Below the pieces are notes generated by a model. That model saw nothing but the letters and a program-made list of their open reading frames with translations. It searched no databases and had not been told where the DNA came from. This document shows positions 12,146-22,852 of a stretch of DNA of 64,000 nt, one piece after another. The stretch comes from Glandiceps talaboti (lineage: Eukaryota; Hemichordata; Enteropneusta; Spengelidae), in assembly GCF_964340395.1 (NCBI RefSeq), contig NC_135562.1:5188634-5252633 (forward strand). Reading direction: 5' to 3'. Both the position numbers and the translations under genes were made by a program. Position 1 is the first letter of the stretch. Every line of letters begins with the position of its first letter.

Positions 12146-12405
12146 GCAGTGTTATCACTATAATGAATATGCCATTTTGTTCTAAATCAACTCACTTGTA
12201 AACCTGCCGATGTGCAGAAAGCCGTCACAGTGGAACAAATTTCGTAGTCCATTTATGAAAAGCCGTGTAGTACTACCAAACGTAAGGTAAAACGAGATTG
12301 TAGTCAGGTTTGACAAATTCCTGTTGGTCGAAATTTTTCAGACAAAGTCTTTTGTCAGCTATGAATAATTTTGAATTGGTTAAAAAGATAGACCATGCAA
12401 ATAGT

Positions 12406-12796
12406 AGTGTAGAATAGAATAGAATAGAGTAGAGAAGAATAGAATAGAATAGAATAGAATAGAATAGAATAGAATAGAATAGAATAGAGTAGGGTAGGGT
12501 AGAATAGAATATATATAATAGAGTAGGGTAGAATCGAATAGAATAAAATGGTAAGAATAGAATAGAATAGGATAGAATAGCATAGAATAGAATAGAAAAG
12601 AAAAGATAGAATAGAATAGAATAAAATAAAATAGAATAGAACAGAATAGTAAGAATAGAATAGGATAGAATAGAATAGTAAAGTATAGTATATAATAGAA
12701 TAGAATAGAATAGAATAGAATAGGATAGGATATGATAGAATAGAATAGAATAGAATAGAATAGAATAGAATAGAATAGAATAGAATGGAATAGAAT
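12406..12796. repeat. (AATAG)n pentanucleotide satellite
   Basis: About 390 bases of AGAATAG-type units with point variants. The long minus-strand frame of Leu/Phe/Tyr/Ser repeats is a by-product. Confidence 0.95.
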
Positions 12797-12799
12797 AAA

Positions 12800-13315
12800 T
12801 AATGACCTTGATTTACCCTTGACATATACTTAATAATCAATATAATGAATTCACATCATTGGAAATGCTATTTTTGGTATGCTTACACATCTGACTCACA
12901 CACGTGTACACGTAGATGAACACTACATGCTGGTTTTATTCCGTTACAGATTTTCACTTTAGGTGATAGTAAAGCTCAAAACAATTCATCATCTCACAGT
13001 AATGTTCTGTAAAAGACACACAATCTAGTAGAAAACATGTCACGGTATGGCGGTGTGTCAAATTCCAGTATCTACAATTCATACCCGTGGGTATTATCAT
13101 TTTAATATCAATGTAATTTCATTTTATCACCTTGTATCTACTTGGTAGGTATCCTGGTGTTTAACAACAACATTAATAAATAATTTAATAATACAATATT
13201 GCATTAGTTGTAACATATGTTGTTGATAACTTGTTAGACATCATGCCCATTTGTTATTTATAAGTTAAGAGAGATGGACGTAAACACAACATGGTGGATC
13301 CATACTGTCACGTTC
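12800..13315. other. Intergenic, no gene seen
   Basis: AT-rich, without a supported open frame. Confidence 0.5.
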
Positions 13316-13319
13316 GTTA

Positions 13320-13552
13320 CTTTCCCAACCAACAATAACGGTTTCATCCAATAGTAGTAAAGTAGTAGGTTGAAATCGTGATAGCATTGGGGCTTTGGTT
13401 TTAGGATGTGGGCCCAAAAATCAATTTGTATGATTTTTTGTACCATAATGTGTACATCTACATAAATACATTTACCAAAATGTATTTAAATACTGTTCAG
13501 TGTGTACATGAGTAAGTCAGTATATCTGACAAAACAGCTAGCGCAGCTTTAA
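13320..13552 (+). mobile_element. TTAA-bounded repeat R2, copy 2
   Basis: Contains GTTGAAATCGTGATAGCATTG, GATGTGGGCCCAAAAATCAA, then ATACTGTTCAGTG and GAGTAAGTCAGTATAT, in the same order as the copies at 6169 and 35487. It ends GCAGCTTTAA at 13552. The left end is degenerate. Confidence 0.65.
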
Positions 13553-13847
13553 GTGGCTGTTTTTTGTCATTGTTTTCATCTGGATAGCGTATAACTGATA
13601 TACGCATGCAGATAATAGATTCTTGTTCAATACCCGCCACCTGTCATATCAGGATGAACTGTGTCTGAACTGGCTTGATATGATATTGTAACTCAATCAA
13701 AACTCAGGGTCGTACTAATTATTCGTGTGAGTTCAGAATATTCAATATACAGAATACCGTCCTAACCAAGACATGTGTGTTAAAATACTTCAAAAACTTG
13801 ATAAGGGACTGAACATTAAATACAGGCGAGGCGGGGGAAACGTTGGA

Positions 13848-13884
13848 TTTTTTTTTTTTTTTTTTTTTTTTTTTGGGGGGGGGG
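13848..13884. repeat. (T)27(G)10 tract
   Basis: A homopolymeric T run is directly followed by a G run. Such tracts also occur as (G)n at 25362-25377 and 32778-32790. Confidence 0.9.
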
Positions 13885-14035
13885 TCACAATTTTTAATAC
13901 AAGTGTTTGGGGAGGGTTACTATATTTTGTGCAATTGTATTTTTGATCACAAATATTCCAATGATACAAGATGGGAGGTTCAGGAATTTTTGTTGTAGGT
14001 CAGTGGATTCAATCTTTTCTATGCATTGACCTGAA

Positions 14036-14150
14036 AGAAAAACGCCAGCCTGCCTCCTGTGATTTATGTCTAGTCCTTTTAAAACATCTGCAAAGGGTGT
14101 AAATTTTTAATCCTGCCCAGTTGCCAGAAAATTGCGAAAGAACATGCAGT
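14036..14150 (+). repeat. Short dispersed repeat R7, copy 1
   Basis: Shares GTCTAG.CC.TTTAAA.CATCTGCAA.GGGTG, AATCCTGCCCAGT and CAGAAAAT.GCGAAAGA with 14705-14815, in the same orientation. The R1 element at 14197-14532 lies between the two. Confidence 0.55.
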
Positions 14151-14196
14151 GACGTAGTAAACTGTTTGCATATCAAGGTATGTTCTACATAATTAC

Positions 14197-14532
14197 TTAA
14201 AGAGGCGTAAGCTCATTTTATAACCTTTTTACTCAAATGAAAATATTTCAATAAAACCACCTTCTAGTATAATGTTAATATAGATGCATGTCTTCTGTAA
14301 TATTACGATTGTCTTCCGGCGATGTTAGAACATTTGATTGCATTGTAGGAATTTCCTGAACATTTTTATACGTATCATAAATTACGTCATCTTAAAACCA
14401 GGTTTGAGTTAAGTGAATTACAAGTGGTGGTTAAGTGTGCTTCATTAGGTACAATAATTAATGTGAGTACCTTTTGAATATGTAGTAATAACTATGCCTA
14501 ACTATGTAGAAACTCAGCCTGTGTCCCTTTAA
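14197..14532 (+). mobile_element. TTAA-bounded MITE R1, copy 1 (336 bp)
   Basis: Starts TTAAAGAGGCGTAAGCT and ends AGCCTGTGTCCCTTTAA. Read on the opposite strand, the end is TTAAAGGGACACAGGCT, an imperfect 17-bp TIR with TTAA at each tip. Two diverged copies lie at 43904-44225 and 58084-58442. TTAA targets are the hallmark of piggyBac-type transposition. No open frame is present. Confidence 0.7.
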
Positions 14533-14539
14533 TCGTGAG

Positions 14540-17430
14540 AAATCGTGAGAACTTTGGTACGTACATATGTTTCACATACAGTTTGATAGAATACATAAAT
14601 TATGACGAGGTAAATTGTATTAGTTTACTACACTCTTCATTCTAAAATCCCCTTACACACTCGTTAAATTTTATAAACCAGTCACAGCTCTATACTTAAG
14701 TGGCTCCACAGACCCCCACCTTCCTAGTGTTTACGTCTAGCCCCTTTAAAGCATCTGCAAGGGGTGTCAATGTTCAATCCTGCCCAGTCATCAGAAAATA
14801 GCGAAAGATTTAAACTTTAGTTGACCCTTGGCCACGATGTCCACTTTTGTCTTTTTACCATGTAACAGTTGCTCATTTCATTGCTGTTCAAAATGGCAAC
14901 GTATTGACAGGTTTTTATAGGAACTAGGTCACATTCACAAATACTAGCGTATTTTACCAAAAATTACAATCAAATTATTTACTTGTAGGGTTATCTTGTA
15001 ATTTGTTCGATTGAACAGCAAACCGTATAATTAAAGCATAACAATATAATACACTTCAAATATTGAGTAAAATATACATTTCATATTTTAACTATTATAA
15101 TCGACTGTAGAATTAACACTAAATGAATGAAACTATATATTTTAATATAAGTGAACTTTTAACATCATCAATTTCAATTGTTGTAAAATATGACGTGTAA
15201 ATATATTATTACAATGAATTTATTTTTATCAAGGTAAATTTCCATGACACGTTTCTAACGGTTACAAATAGGTAAGAACTGTATTGAAATTGATATAGAA
15301 ATGGAACGAGAGGGTCTTTGTAAATGTATTTAAATATTTACATTCTCGTTAATGTGAAATGAACGATAGTGCTTTAGAAAATGCCTGTAAACAGTTCTAT
15401 CTCTGTGTCTGGATTTCATTTGTAATGGTATCATGTCGACCTTGGGAAATGGACTCCCTTTTCACGTAGGTGTTTAGTATTTGCTAGACCCTATAAATAT
15501 TACTATTTTTAACTTTGAAGTGGGCGTTAAAAGAATACAGGTGGTTCGATAATGTGTCATTCGGTTAAGGGGTTGCACCTGCATGGGGGCATATTGTGAA
15601 ACGGGCTCTGACTCCCTAGGTAGCTTTATACAAATGAATATGTACATTTCCCATCATTCAATGCGCTGTCGTCTGGCCAGGTGCCAGAAAATAAATATTA
15701 CCCATTAATAATTTCGTAAAAATGCTGGACATGTATTCGTCATGGCCTGCTATATAATTGTTTTGATATGGATTCTCGAATTGGAGAAAATCGAACTTGA
15801 ATCAACTGTAATTTACAATATCAAGACCTGTAAACAGTTTGGGTTGAGATGAAATAACGAGTTAAACGTTTATATATAGGGCAATTGAAATGACAGGCAG
15901 TATTACAGAACGCGTTACACGTCATTTTAAACTCAGAATATAATTTTTGATATTACAAATACCCTCATTACCTTTTCAAAAATTGTTTGTGTATCTGTTG
16001 TCTAGCGCATCGCAGGTGACTCAGGCTACGGCTGACTCACACTTTCAAAGATCAAACGACCAACGTTTGTATCCGACGCCCCCGCATTTGTATATTTTTG
16101 CGTTGTATGAATCATAACATGCATTCGTCTAGAAAAAAACAACATGGCCATGTTTTCAAATCAGCTGTTATTCAATTGACACTTGAAGGTCTTTCTCGGT
16201 AATTTTTTCAAAATAATTCATTTTAGAACATTTATATTCTGTTCTAAGGTAGGAGGTAGATAAAAACGTGGAGTAAAAAAAAAACAATGCCTAGCGTTCT
16301 AAATGTTAACAATAGATGGAATTGTATACATGTCAGTTTGTATATCTAGTTCCTGGTCGTAGTACATACCCGTACGTTTTAAAGCCATTTTCATCTTAGC
16401 TCGCCGAAACAGAGTGTATCACAAATATACCGTCATCTTGGTTCTTACAACATTTGAAGATATATATAAGGACAACACTTCAGACACACACCTGTCTCTT
16501 ACAAATGAAAACAAAATAATTAGTACACACTCTTACTACAGGACCCATTGAAGTAGACTACATGCAGTGTAACATGTACACATTTTCCTATACTCCAAAA
16601 ACTTCAGTGGTAACAATGTATTAAAATCACTTGAAGTTTATTTTCATTTGTAAAGAGTGGATGTTTCTGAAAGTGTCCTCATCAACCAATATTGTATGAA
16701 CCAAGATGAAAATACAAGACACACACCTATAGTATAATACACAGTTTTGGCGAGACTAGGTGAAATTGACGGTATTAAACCCATAACGTAACGGTCTCCT
16801 TCTCGTTGATTTCGATTTAAACGTGTTGGTGTAAGTACGTTTAACAAACTCACTCCATATTGCATTCTTACAACATGTGAATGGTCAAAAACCAATTACG
16901 AATTTCTTTGACTAAATCTTATATTTTGGACGTTTGATTGTTTGTTCCTTTTACTGTCTCTATAACAAAATATAATGGACAGATATTTACTTTATTTCAT
17001 TATTTCTCTGCAACACTGTGATGCTTATTCTTTTAATTCGTTAGCCCTTATACATCTCAAAGTTGTCATTTAGTATACCTGTTATGGACATTCTCGGTAA
17101 ATATCAGTCTTTCAGAATTAATTTTACTCAGTTGTACAATATTTGAAATACGACATTCAGAAAAAATTATAAGGGTAAGATAAAACTATCCCCAATAAAT
17201 CAGTATTTTGTCATATACATTTTATGGTCACACTTTATAGGTTATAACACAACTCTTATATGTAATATTTTGATATATTTCAAAAAGGTGGTGATGAATC
17301 GATATAGCACAATGAGGGATTAATAAAATCAATATAATAAAATATCATCTGTCATCCTTGTGAAGGTCACCCTGACGTTTAGAGTATGACGTCATCATTT
17401 GGTACATGAATCAAAAAATGGCCGTCATAT
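14540..17430. other. Intergenic, no gene seen
   Basis: Includes R7 copy 2 at 14705-14815. The rest is AT-rich without a supported open frame. Confidence 0.5.
14705..14815 (+). repeat. Short dispersed repeat R7, copy 2
   Basis: See 14036-14150. About 100 bases aligned, with AATCCTGCCCAGTCATCAGA as the clearest block. Confidence 0.55.
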
Positions 17431-17526
17431 CATTTGAATCATCGAAAGAGAGAATCAGAGGAGGTGGGGAGGGGGTGAAGAATGAAAAAGAGACGTGAAG
17501 AAAGGGAGGGGAGCGGAGGGAGAGGA

Positions 17527-17590
17527 AGAGAAGAGAAGAGAAGAGAAGAGAAGAGAAGAGAAGAGAAGAGAAGAGAGGAGAGGAGAAGAG
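17527..17590. repeat. (AAGAG)n microsatellite
   Basis: About 12 AGAAG units within a longer purine-rich tract from about 17,445. Confidence 0.9.
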
Positions 17591-17945
17591 ATGTGAAAAA
17601 ACATACATATCGAGACAAGACTGCAGGAACAGACAATTAACGTCTTGCAATTTGAAAGTAAAATTTCATACTATTGTCAGATTTCTTTCAACTTTGAAGT
17701 TATTAGCAGACTGAGTTCAGATATCATTTTAAGTGATGCTGTGCAATAAGATATAAAACAAGGCCATCAATCCAATCCCCAACATTCATGTTGTGGCATC
17801 CAGAAAGTTGTCTACAAATGTAAGACAAGAGAAACTAGCAGATATTCTAAAATATATGTTACTTTGCAATTTTATAGTTAGCAAAGCCCAGGATCTTACA
17901 CGTGTAATGTCATCTCAGTTGTTTGATGGTAGCCTATGTTTGATG

Positions 17946-17946
<1 letters not shown>

Positions 17947-17991
<45 letters not shown>
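17947..17991. repeat. (TA)n microsatellite
   Basis: About 22 TA units. Confidence 0.95.
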
Positions 17992-17993
<2 letters not shown>

Positions 17994-18108
17994 CGTTGTA
18001 TATTTCTTTGAATTCAACAAATCAGTTATGAAAAAGTGTTATACATTTCTTTCATCCGATACATTAATTAACAAAACATGTTGCACATTTCATGAATTGA
18101 ACATATTA

Positions 18109-18475
18109 AAGTTGCCATATGGATGAGGATTTAATTTTGGATTTATAATTTTATATAAAAAAAATAATCATGGCCTTCCTCTTGAAAAATCACTGGAACT
18201 CCATTGACAAAGTCATGTTTGTAACTCAATGCATTGCAAAAAGCTCAAAATAGGTGTACTAAAAAGTTTGTTATTGTATGTACAATAACAAACATTTTGC
18301 ACGTTTATTAATCTTTTTTTTTATTTGTAATTTGTTTGCGTTACAAGCAATGACTTTTGGCATATGTTGTTTTACATTGATTTATCAAGTAGGAAGCCAT
18401 TATAAAATTGTTTTAAAAATAAAAAATAAAAAATAAATACCAAATCCTCATCCAAATGGCCACTTGTAAATTAGC
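18109..18475. mobile_element. About 365-bp TIR element (MITE)
   Basis: The left end AAGTTGCCATATGGATGAGG and the right end (other strand) AAGTGGCCATTTGGATGAGG match over about 27 bases, continuing into GATTT and an AT-rich portion. The interior is non-coding and contains a short palindrome around 18,270 (TTATTGTATGTACAATAA). Confidence 0.65.
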
Positions 18476-18650
18476 CACACTATGTCAATATGTCTAGACA
18501 TTGAATGAGCACGTGTCTCTATGACCTGATGGTATCGACACACATTGTTGCAATGCGATTGACGACTAAACAAAATTACCAGATGTCTACCAGACTATTC
18601 ATTAGACAAAAGACTTCAAATGACACATCAGAACAACACTTATCTGCAAA

Positions 18651-18764
18651 ATGAAAGTTTTAGGTCGGTTGCGTGATTCCTCACACCGGCAGCTTGCGGT
18701 GAGCGATGGAGGGTCACTACCCGGGGAAGTTACAGCTGCCTCAACTGTCGATGTAAATGTATAG
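18651..18764 (+). other. GC-rich 37-codon open frame, possible first exon
   Basis: Starts ATGAAAGTTTTAGGTCGG, ends TAG, and stands out from the AT-rich flanks by its GC content and codon composition. A GTAAAT at 18753 could act as a splice donor. No downstream exon or family match was found. It may equally be an unrelated GC-rich island. Confidence 0.15.
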
Positions 18765-18769
18765 ATTGT

Positions 18770-19780
18770 TAGACATTGCATAATTCACCAATTCCTAACT
18801 CATCTTACTTTAAGTATGGACATGCCATAAAGATAGCCTAATCACGTGAGCAATATCGCACTTTTATCGGTAGGATACCTGACAAGATATGATATCATTG
18901 GCCTGCCCTATTTTAAAGAAATGACTGTAAACTGACCAGCACATCGAATTGTGACGTCATTTCCTGTCAAATTCTTACCCTTTATCTTAATATAATGCTT
19001 TTATGATAAAGGATGTTAAATATACGATCAAGTATATTCCTTAGCATAAACACCAGTAGTTGCATTGTGCTACAAAGAAGTTTAAATACGTTATCACCAA
19101 GTTTACTCGGTGGGTATACATTATGTCTTTCAATATCTACATTGTTCCCAACATAACGGATAATGCGTATAAACGTACTTGTGTTTTGAACGTACATAAG
19201 TATTTGCTTCTATACTTAGTTCTTGCCAAGTTATGATCTATTTTGGTAAAATTGTTGTCTTTCAGTTACTTTATTTTAAACAATCTCCATTTCAATCTGA
19301 TATAAAATGTGACACAGAATGGTTGGGGATATGACAATCTATCCAGATGATAATATACACATTGTACGAGGTAGTTAGACATACCGACATTTCCTACAAG
19401 CTAGCAAATCCTCACATTAGATATATTTCTGTGTTTTCTACGTGTCATTTATAGCGATGGCATTTACTGCTTCTCACTTTACAAATAACTAGCATGAAGG
19501 GAGATGGCAATGTAGTCTGAAATCCAGGCTGCTAATATAGTTTAAGAGTAAATGAATACATTAATTATCATGCGGTAGTTACGAGAAAAAGGCTTACAAT
19601 GCTTTGAGGTTACAAAGGGGTTATTACCATATTTGATTAACATTGATAAATTTCATTTATGGAAACAATACCTTTTATAAACACAAATTAAGCTGGTGGT
19701 GTAGAACCGTGGGAATTTCCACATCAAATATTTCAATATGGTTTTCATTGTTTGACCTGTCATGAGAATATTTCTGTAAT
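18770..19780. other. Intergenic, no gene seen
   Basis: AT-rich with no supported open frame. Confidence 0.5.
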
Positions 19781-19785
19781 TATAA

Positions 19786-20051
19786 AGTGAGTGAGTGAGT
19801 GTGAGTGAGTGAGTGAGTGTGTGAGTGAGTGAGTGAGTGAGTGAGTGAGTGTGTGAGTGAGTGAGTGAGTGAGTGAGTGAGTGAGTGAGTGAGTGAGTGA
19901 GTGAGTGAGTGAGTGAGTGATGAGTGAGTGAGTGAGTGAGTGAGTGAGTGAGTGAGTGAGTGAGTGAGTGGGTGGGTGGGTGGGTGGGTGGGTGGGTGAG
20001 TGTGAGTGAGTGAGTGAGTGAGTGAGTGAGTGAGTGAGTGAGTGAGTGAGT
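19786..20051. repeat. (GTGA)n microsatellite
   Basis: About 260 bases of GTGA units with a GGTG sub-block near 19,970-20,000. Confidence 0.95.
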
Positions 20052-20154
20052 GGATGAAAGGGTAGCTGACTGGCTGGATGACCGGTTATATGTACATGTG
20101 TGAATAGGGTATGGCTAGATGGACAGATAGATAAGCGAATGGATGCGGGGAAAG

Positions 20155-20403
20155 TGTGGGTGGCTGGATGATTGATGGATGGATGTATGGATGGATAGAT
20201 ATATTGATGAGTGCACGAATGAATGAATGAATGAATGTATGTATGCATGGATGGATGGATGGATGGATGGATGGATGGATGGATGGATGAATGAATGAAT
20301 GAATGGATGGATGGATGGATGGATGGATGGATGATGGATGGATGGATGGATGGATGGATGTATGGATGGATGGATGGATGGATGGATGGATGGATGAATG
20401 GAT
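20155..20403. repeat. (GGAT)n microsatellite with variants
   Basis: GGAT and GAAT units, adjacent to the GTGA block. Together they give a frame of His-Ser-Leu-Thr and Pro-Ser-Ile-His repeats that is not a gene. Confidence 0.95.
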
Positions 20404-20589
20404 CGACGGAAAGAAGGATGGAGTGGTGGGTAGATGCTATAAAAGTAGACAGTTTGATCATGAGTGTTACCGTAGACTGATTGCCATTTATCATGTTACA
20501 GTCTCTGCTGTTTCAACCCATCTCATAGAAGACGTTCAACCCCTACACGTACAGTTACGTAATACGTAATGACACATAATGGCAATTTT

Positions 20590-21030
20590 CAAATCCCTTG
20601 CAAATGCAATTAATTTCAATTCAGGACAAATAAAACAGTTGTAAAGTTAATTTTGTGGCACAATGCATGAAGCTTGTACTAGTAAATTAGAATCATACAA
20701 AAGCCTGTTGCTGCACGACTAGATCGACAACATTTGATAAATATTATCGGCAGCAAATTGTCGGAAAACAGGCATGCGCATGATTAACATATCATGGTTT
20801 TGTACCTTGACCCTGTTAGACATACATGCAAATATAATGTACAAACTTGATTTTTACGTCACTGGAAAGCTTGATGTGAGATCGAAGTTTATGTAACACA
20901 TGGAATCAAGTTTGAAAATATGATATAGAAATCTGATTTTAAGCGGGGTTTTTTTCCCCTGAAAATGTGAAAAGTTTGTCACGAAAGTGTGTTATTGGAA
21001 AAAAATAATACCTGTAGCATAAAAACCCGT
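20590..21030. other. Intergenic, no gene seen
   Basis: No coding signal. An NRF1-like GCATGCGCATG lies near 20,772. Confidence 0.45.
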
Positions 21031-21037
21031 TTCATTA

Positions 21038-21362
21038 TTGTCTATAGTGGCAGTGAACCAGGTCAAACGTGGAGGGGAATGCAGAAAGAACAGTTTTAGT
21101 AAACGCGCAACTCGTTCACTTCGCTCAAACACCAAAAGTCTACTTCATGTACCCCGTTGTAATACAAAGTTATATGGTAAGTGTGGGTTCTCGCGAGCAG
21201 TGCCAGTCTTATGGAACAGTATACCAAATGAACTTCGTTCTTCACCAACTGTAGATAAATTTAAGAAGGATATATCAAGACACATCTACAAGAGCTTTCT
21301 AACCTTTTACATAGACCATGACGTCGTATTGGAATTTGGCGCTATGCAAATTATTGGGATTA

Positions 21363-21400
<38 letters not shown>
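21038..21400 (+). mobile_element. 5'-truncated LINE, C-terminus of reverse transcriptase plus ATTG tail
   Basis: A 113-codon frame resembles the last part of the ORF2 protein of CR1/L2/Jockey-like non-LTR retrotransposons. It has a basic stretch (KRATRSLRSNTKSLL), then a YGKCGFSRAVPVLWNSIPNE block, which is the conserved Y-G-x-R/K-x-F-S-x-x-x-P-x-L-W-N-S-L/I-P motif, and then a VDKFKKDISRHIYKSF helix. It finishes in an (ATTG)n run at 21366-21399, a typical 3' microsatellite tail of these elements. Upstream domains are missing, as expected from incomplete reverse transcription. The reading frame is intact here, so the insertion is fairly young. Confidence 0.75.
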
Positions 21401-21404
21401 CAGC

Positions 21405-22030
21405 TCAGAGTACAGACACATTTCACGATGGACCGGAGAGGGGATATTAAAAGGGATGTTATCGAAAGTGACGGACAAAAACACCCAGCATGGAATCTCT
21501 GCTTCACTACTTGAGAATATCATTTCCATTATGCAACATGTGTTTTGTAATTTCGATCCTATCAATCCAAATATTAGGTGCACTGCATAAATATGGGCCA
21601 TAATTATAATTTCTTTAAAATTGTATGTTTAACAGTGTTCATAAATCCATATTATTACATCTTTTAGTTCAGCTGCTCTAGACTACACCCAATTTGTTGT
21701 AAATATATTTTGAATAGTACAACACATGTTGACATTTACTGCATTCATCCAGCTACTGTCACCATCACATGTACACACTCTTTTTTTTGTAAAGATAAAT
21801 CACTCCACATTGTTATTATTATATAAAGGTTATATTGAATTTATTGATTTCATTGACACCTTTCAATTAAATAGACAATAAACAAAACCGATATCTAAAT
21901 ATTTTTCTGTTTTTTACATTTTTTTACATATAAAAGAATAACAGTACAAATAGAAAATAAGTACAAATCCATTGAAAATATATCAAGATACAGAAACATC
22001 CCTATTTTTCGAATTACAAAATTTACATTA
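21405..22030. other. Intergenic or distal Mos 3' flank
   Basis: Contains a minus-strand AATAAA at 21840-21845, which could end a long Mos 3'UTR about 1 kb after the stop codon. No coding sequence recognised. Confidence 0.35.
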
Positions 22031-22039
22031 TATACACAA

Positions 22040-22085
22040 TGCGCATGCGTGGTCCCTGGGAGACCAGTTTTGGCAAAATGGCTGA
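22040..22085 (+). promoter_or_regulatory. NRF1 + YY1-like motif pair, possible promoter
   Basis: GCGCATGCGT fits an NRF1 site and, about 27 bases on, CAAAATGGCTG fits a YY1 site that also gives an ATG in good context. Such pairs mark TATA-less promoters. The frame after the ATG stops after four codons unless GTAAAT at about 22,090 is a splice donor. No downstream exon was identified. Confidence 0.25.
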
Positions 22086-22584
22086 AGAGTAAATAGTTTC
22101 GTATGTAAAAGTGTTCACCGTTTTTTGCGACATTCTATGCCAAAAAAGAGGCCGAATTTGTTCAAGCACAGTGTCTCATGTCGTAAACTATATCTGTTGA
22201 GCGAAATGTGAGGGTGGGTGCTCCGAGCTATTTTAGAATACAACTTCGATTAAAAACAGGTATAGAAAAAATTATCGTCAGCTTAATCACACACTACAAA
22301 TGTTACATCAAAAAAATTAAATTAAAAGATATTGAAAATAAAACCAATCGCACATTGCACAATAAAGTCACATAAAATACATGAACAATTTAAGCTCGCA
22401 CAGTAAATCGCCCTTACGAAAACATACTAAAACATAGTCGTTCAGTTGCTTTGTAAATTTGTGTCACACCTCTCACTCGTGTTCGACCCCGTCACATATA
22501 CGTTTACAATTACATTTGCATGAGAATAACGACCTGTCATCGGCGTTTGACAGTCTAACAAACATGGTCATATTTTCTGTATAA

Positions 22585-22592
22585 TATTTACA
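22585..22592 (-). promoter_or_regulatory. Pumilio-type element in the Mos 3' flank
   Basis: Read on the Mos strand this is TGTAAATA, a consensus Pumilio recognition element, about 260 bases after the Mos stop codon. CPE-like TTTTAT hexamers follow at 22372-22377 and 22338-22343. Transcription through this region is assumed, not shown. Confidence 0.35.
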
Positions 22593-22852
22593 CGCTATCG
22601 TAGCGAAAATAGAGCAATATCATTGATGTATAAATTTAGAATTATATTTAAATATATATATATTATTTGTCTTGATTCTATGGAAGACATACTAACGCGC
22701 AGTACAAGGCACTGGTGGTCTAACGTCACCTCGTCGATGTGTTAATATTCCAGCGTTATTTGGAAGACAAATGGAATAAATTGGCAATGTCGTCAAAATT
22801 GATTTCAGAAGCCCATATAACGGGCCGGGTCATATATGTTTTCTAAATTTGC

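Noticed and set aside
12355-12840. 161-codon minus-strand frame
   Set aside because: Entirely Leu/Phe/Tyr/Ser repeats produced by the (AATAG)n satellite.
19760-20494. 244-codon minus-strand frame, the second longest here
   Set aside because: Read-through of (GTGA)n and (GGAT)n arrays, giving His-Ser-Leu-Thr and His-Pro-Ser-Ile repeats.
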